DNA of 6,875 bases from Pseudomonadota bacterium (GTDB lineage: Bacteria; Desulfobacterota; Desulfovibrionia; Desulfovibrionales; Desulfovibrionaceae): NCBI GenBank assembly GCA_023390395.1, contig JAEWCY010000153.1, positions 1 through 6,875 on the forward strand. The letters are read 5' to 3'. Both the position numbers and the translations under genes were made by a program. The notes beneath the pieces are model-generated. The model did no database searches and was not told the origin of the DNA. It worked only from the letters and a program-made list of their open reading frames with translations. This document shows, one piece after another, positions 6,762-6,875 of this stretch; position 1 is the first letter of the stretch; each line of letters opens with the position of its first letter.

Positions 6762-6875
6762 GGCCGTCGCCTCTTCGAGGCGAAGTTTGAAGGAATTTTA
6801 CTTTTGAAAGCCTCTTAAAGGCAATCTTTCTTGAAATGCGGCGCTTCGCCGCTGGCGCCCGTGGTCTCGGAAATG
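6762..6875. other. A/T-richer tail of the window with small hairpins, no gene supported
   Basis: A 7-bp stem TCGCCTC-TTC-GAGGCGA (6767-6783) is followed by a distinctly A/T-richer patch (about 6783-6837; TTTGAAGGAATTTTACTTTT and similar). This includes a weak GCCT/AGGC stem (6810-6813 with 6819-6822). GCGGCG-CTT-CGCCGC (6838-6852) is another 6-bp stem. The window ends before any coding region can be confirmed. A complement-strand frame stopping at 6815 could be the end of a neighbouring gene, but with only 19 codons visible it cannot be called. Confidence 0.45.

Noticed and set aside
6186..6818. Plus-strand open frame of 210 codons at the right end
   Set aside because: It begins antisense inside the MFS gene and then runs through the hairpin clusters and the perfect palindrome. 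Its composition is Gly/Arg/Pro-rich with no domain, so it is a GC-driven open frame.

Overview
The window is strongly GC-rich, with G or C at most third codon positions. It carries a conserved three-gene run, hslV-hslU-argB, followed by three genes in alternating orientation. The protein sequences, the hslU-argB adjacency and the GC-rich hairpin repeats between genes suggest a Desulfovibrionaceae member (Desulfovibrio/Solidesulfovibrio type, sulfate-reducing bacteria). That assignment rests on recollection of family features and no search was run.

Layout. Positions 30-2901 (+) hold the two subunits of the HslVU (ClpQY) ATP-dependent protease and then N-acetylglutamate kinase. Each gene has its own Shine-Dalgarno sequence and the gaps are 37 and 21 bases, so co-transcription is likely. 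The window opens only 29 bases before hslV, so any promoter or upstream operon member is outside it. Positions 2902-3131 are a gene-free convergent spacer packed with hairpins. Positions 3132-4118 (-) encode a Rossmann-fold, SAM-dependent methyltransferase-like protein of unknown substrate. It diverges from a gene at 4262-5098 (+) for a YprB-type RNase H-like (DEDDy) exonuclease with an N-terminal helix-hairpin-helix-like segment. A 9-bp GC hairpin at 5100-5122 probably terminates that gene and the convergent MFS transporter gene at 5135-6253 (-).

From 6254 to the end (622 bases) no gene can be supported. The stretch holds the leader of the MFS gene, a 12-base palindrome, a second cluster of GC-rich hairpins (6553-6620), a striking 70-base element with perfect 23-base inverted arms (6692-6761), and an abrupt A/T-richer patch at about 6783-6837.

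How the genes fit together. HslV and HslU form one protease. ArgB performs the second step of arginine synthesis and has the N-terminal helix typical of arginine-inhibited hexameric enzymes. The methyltransferase, exonuclease and transporter show no shared pathway, and their alternating orientation means three separate transcription units. I see no convincing new multi-gene system. The most noteworthy material is the non-coding repeats, above all 6692-6761, and the uncharacterised methyltransferase.
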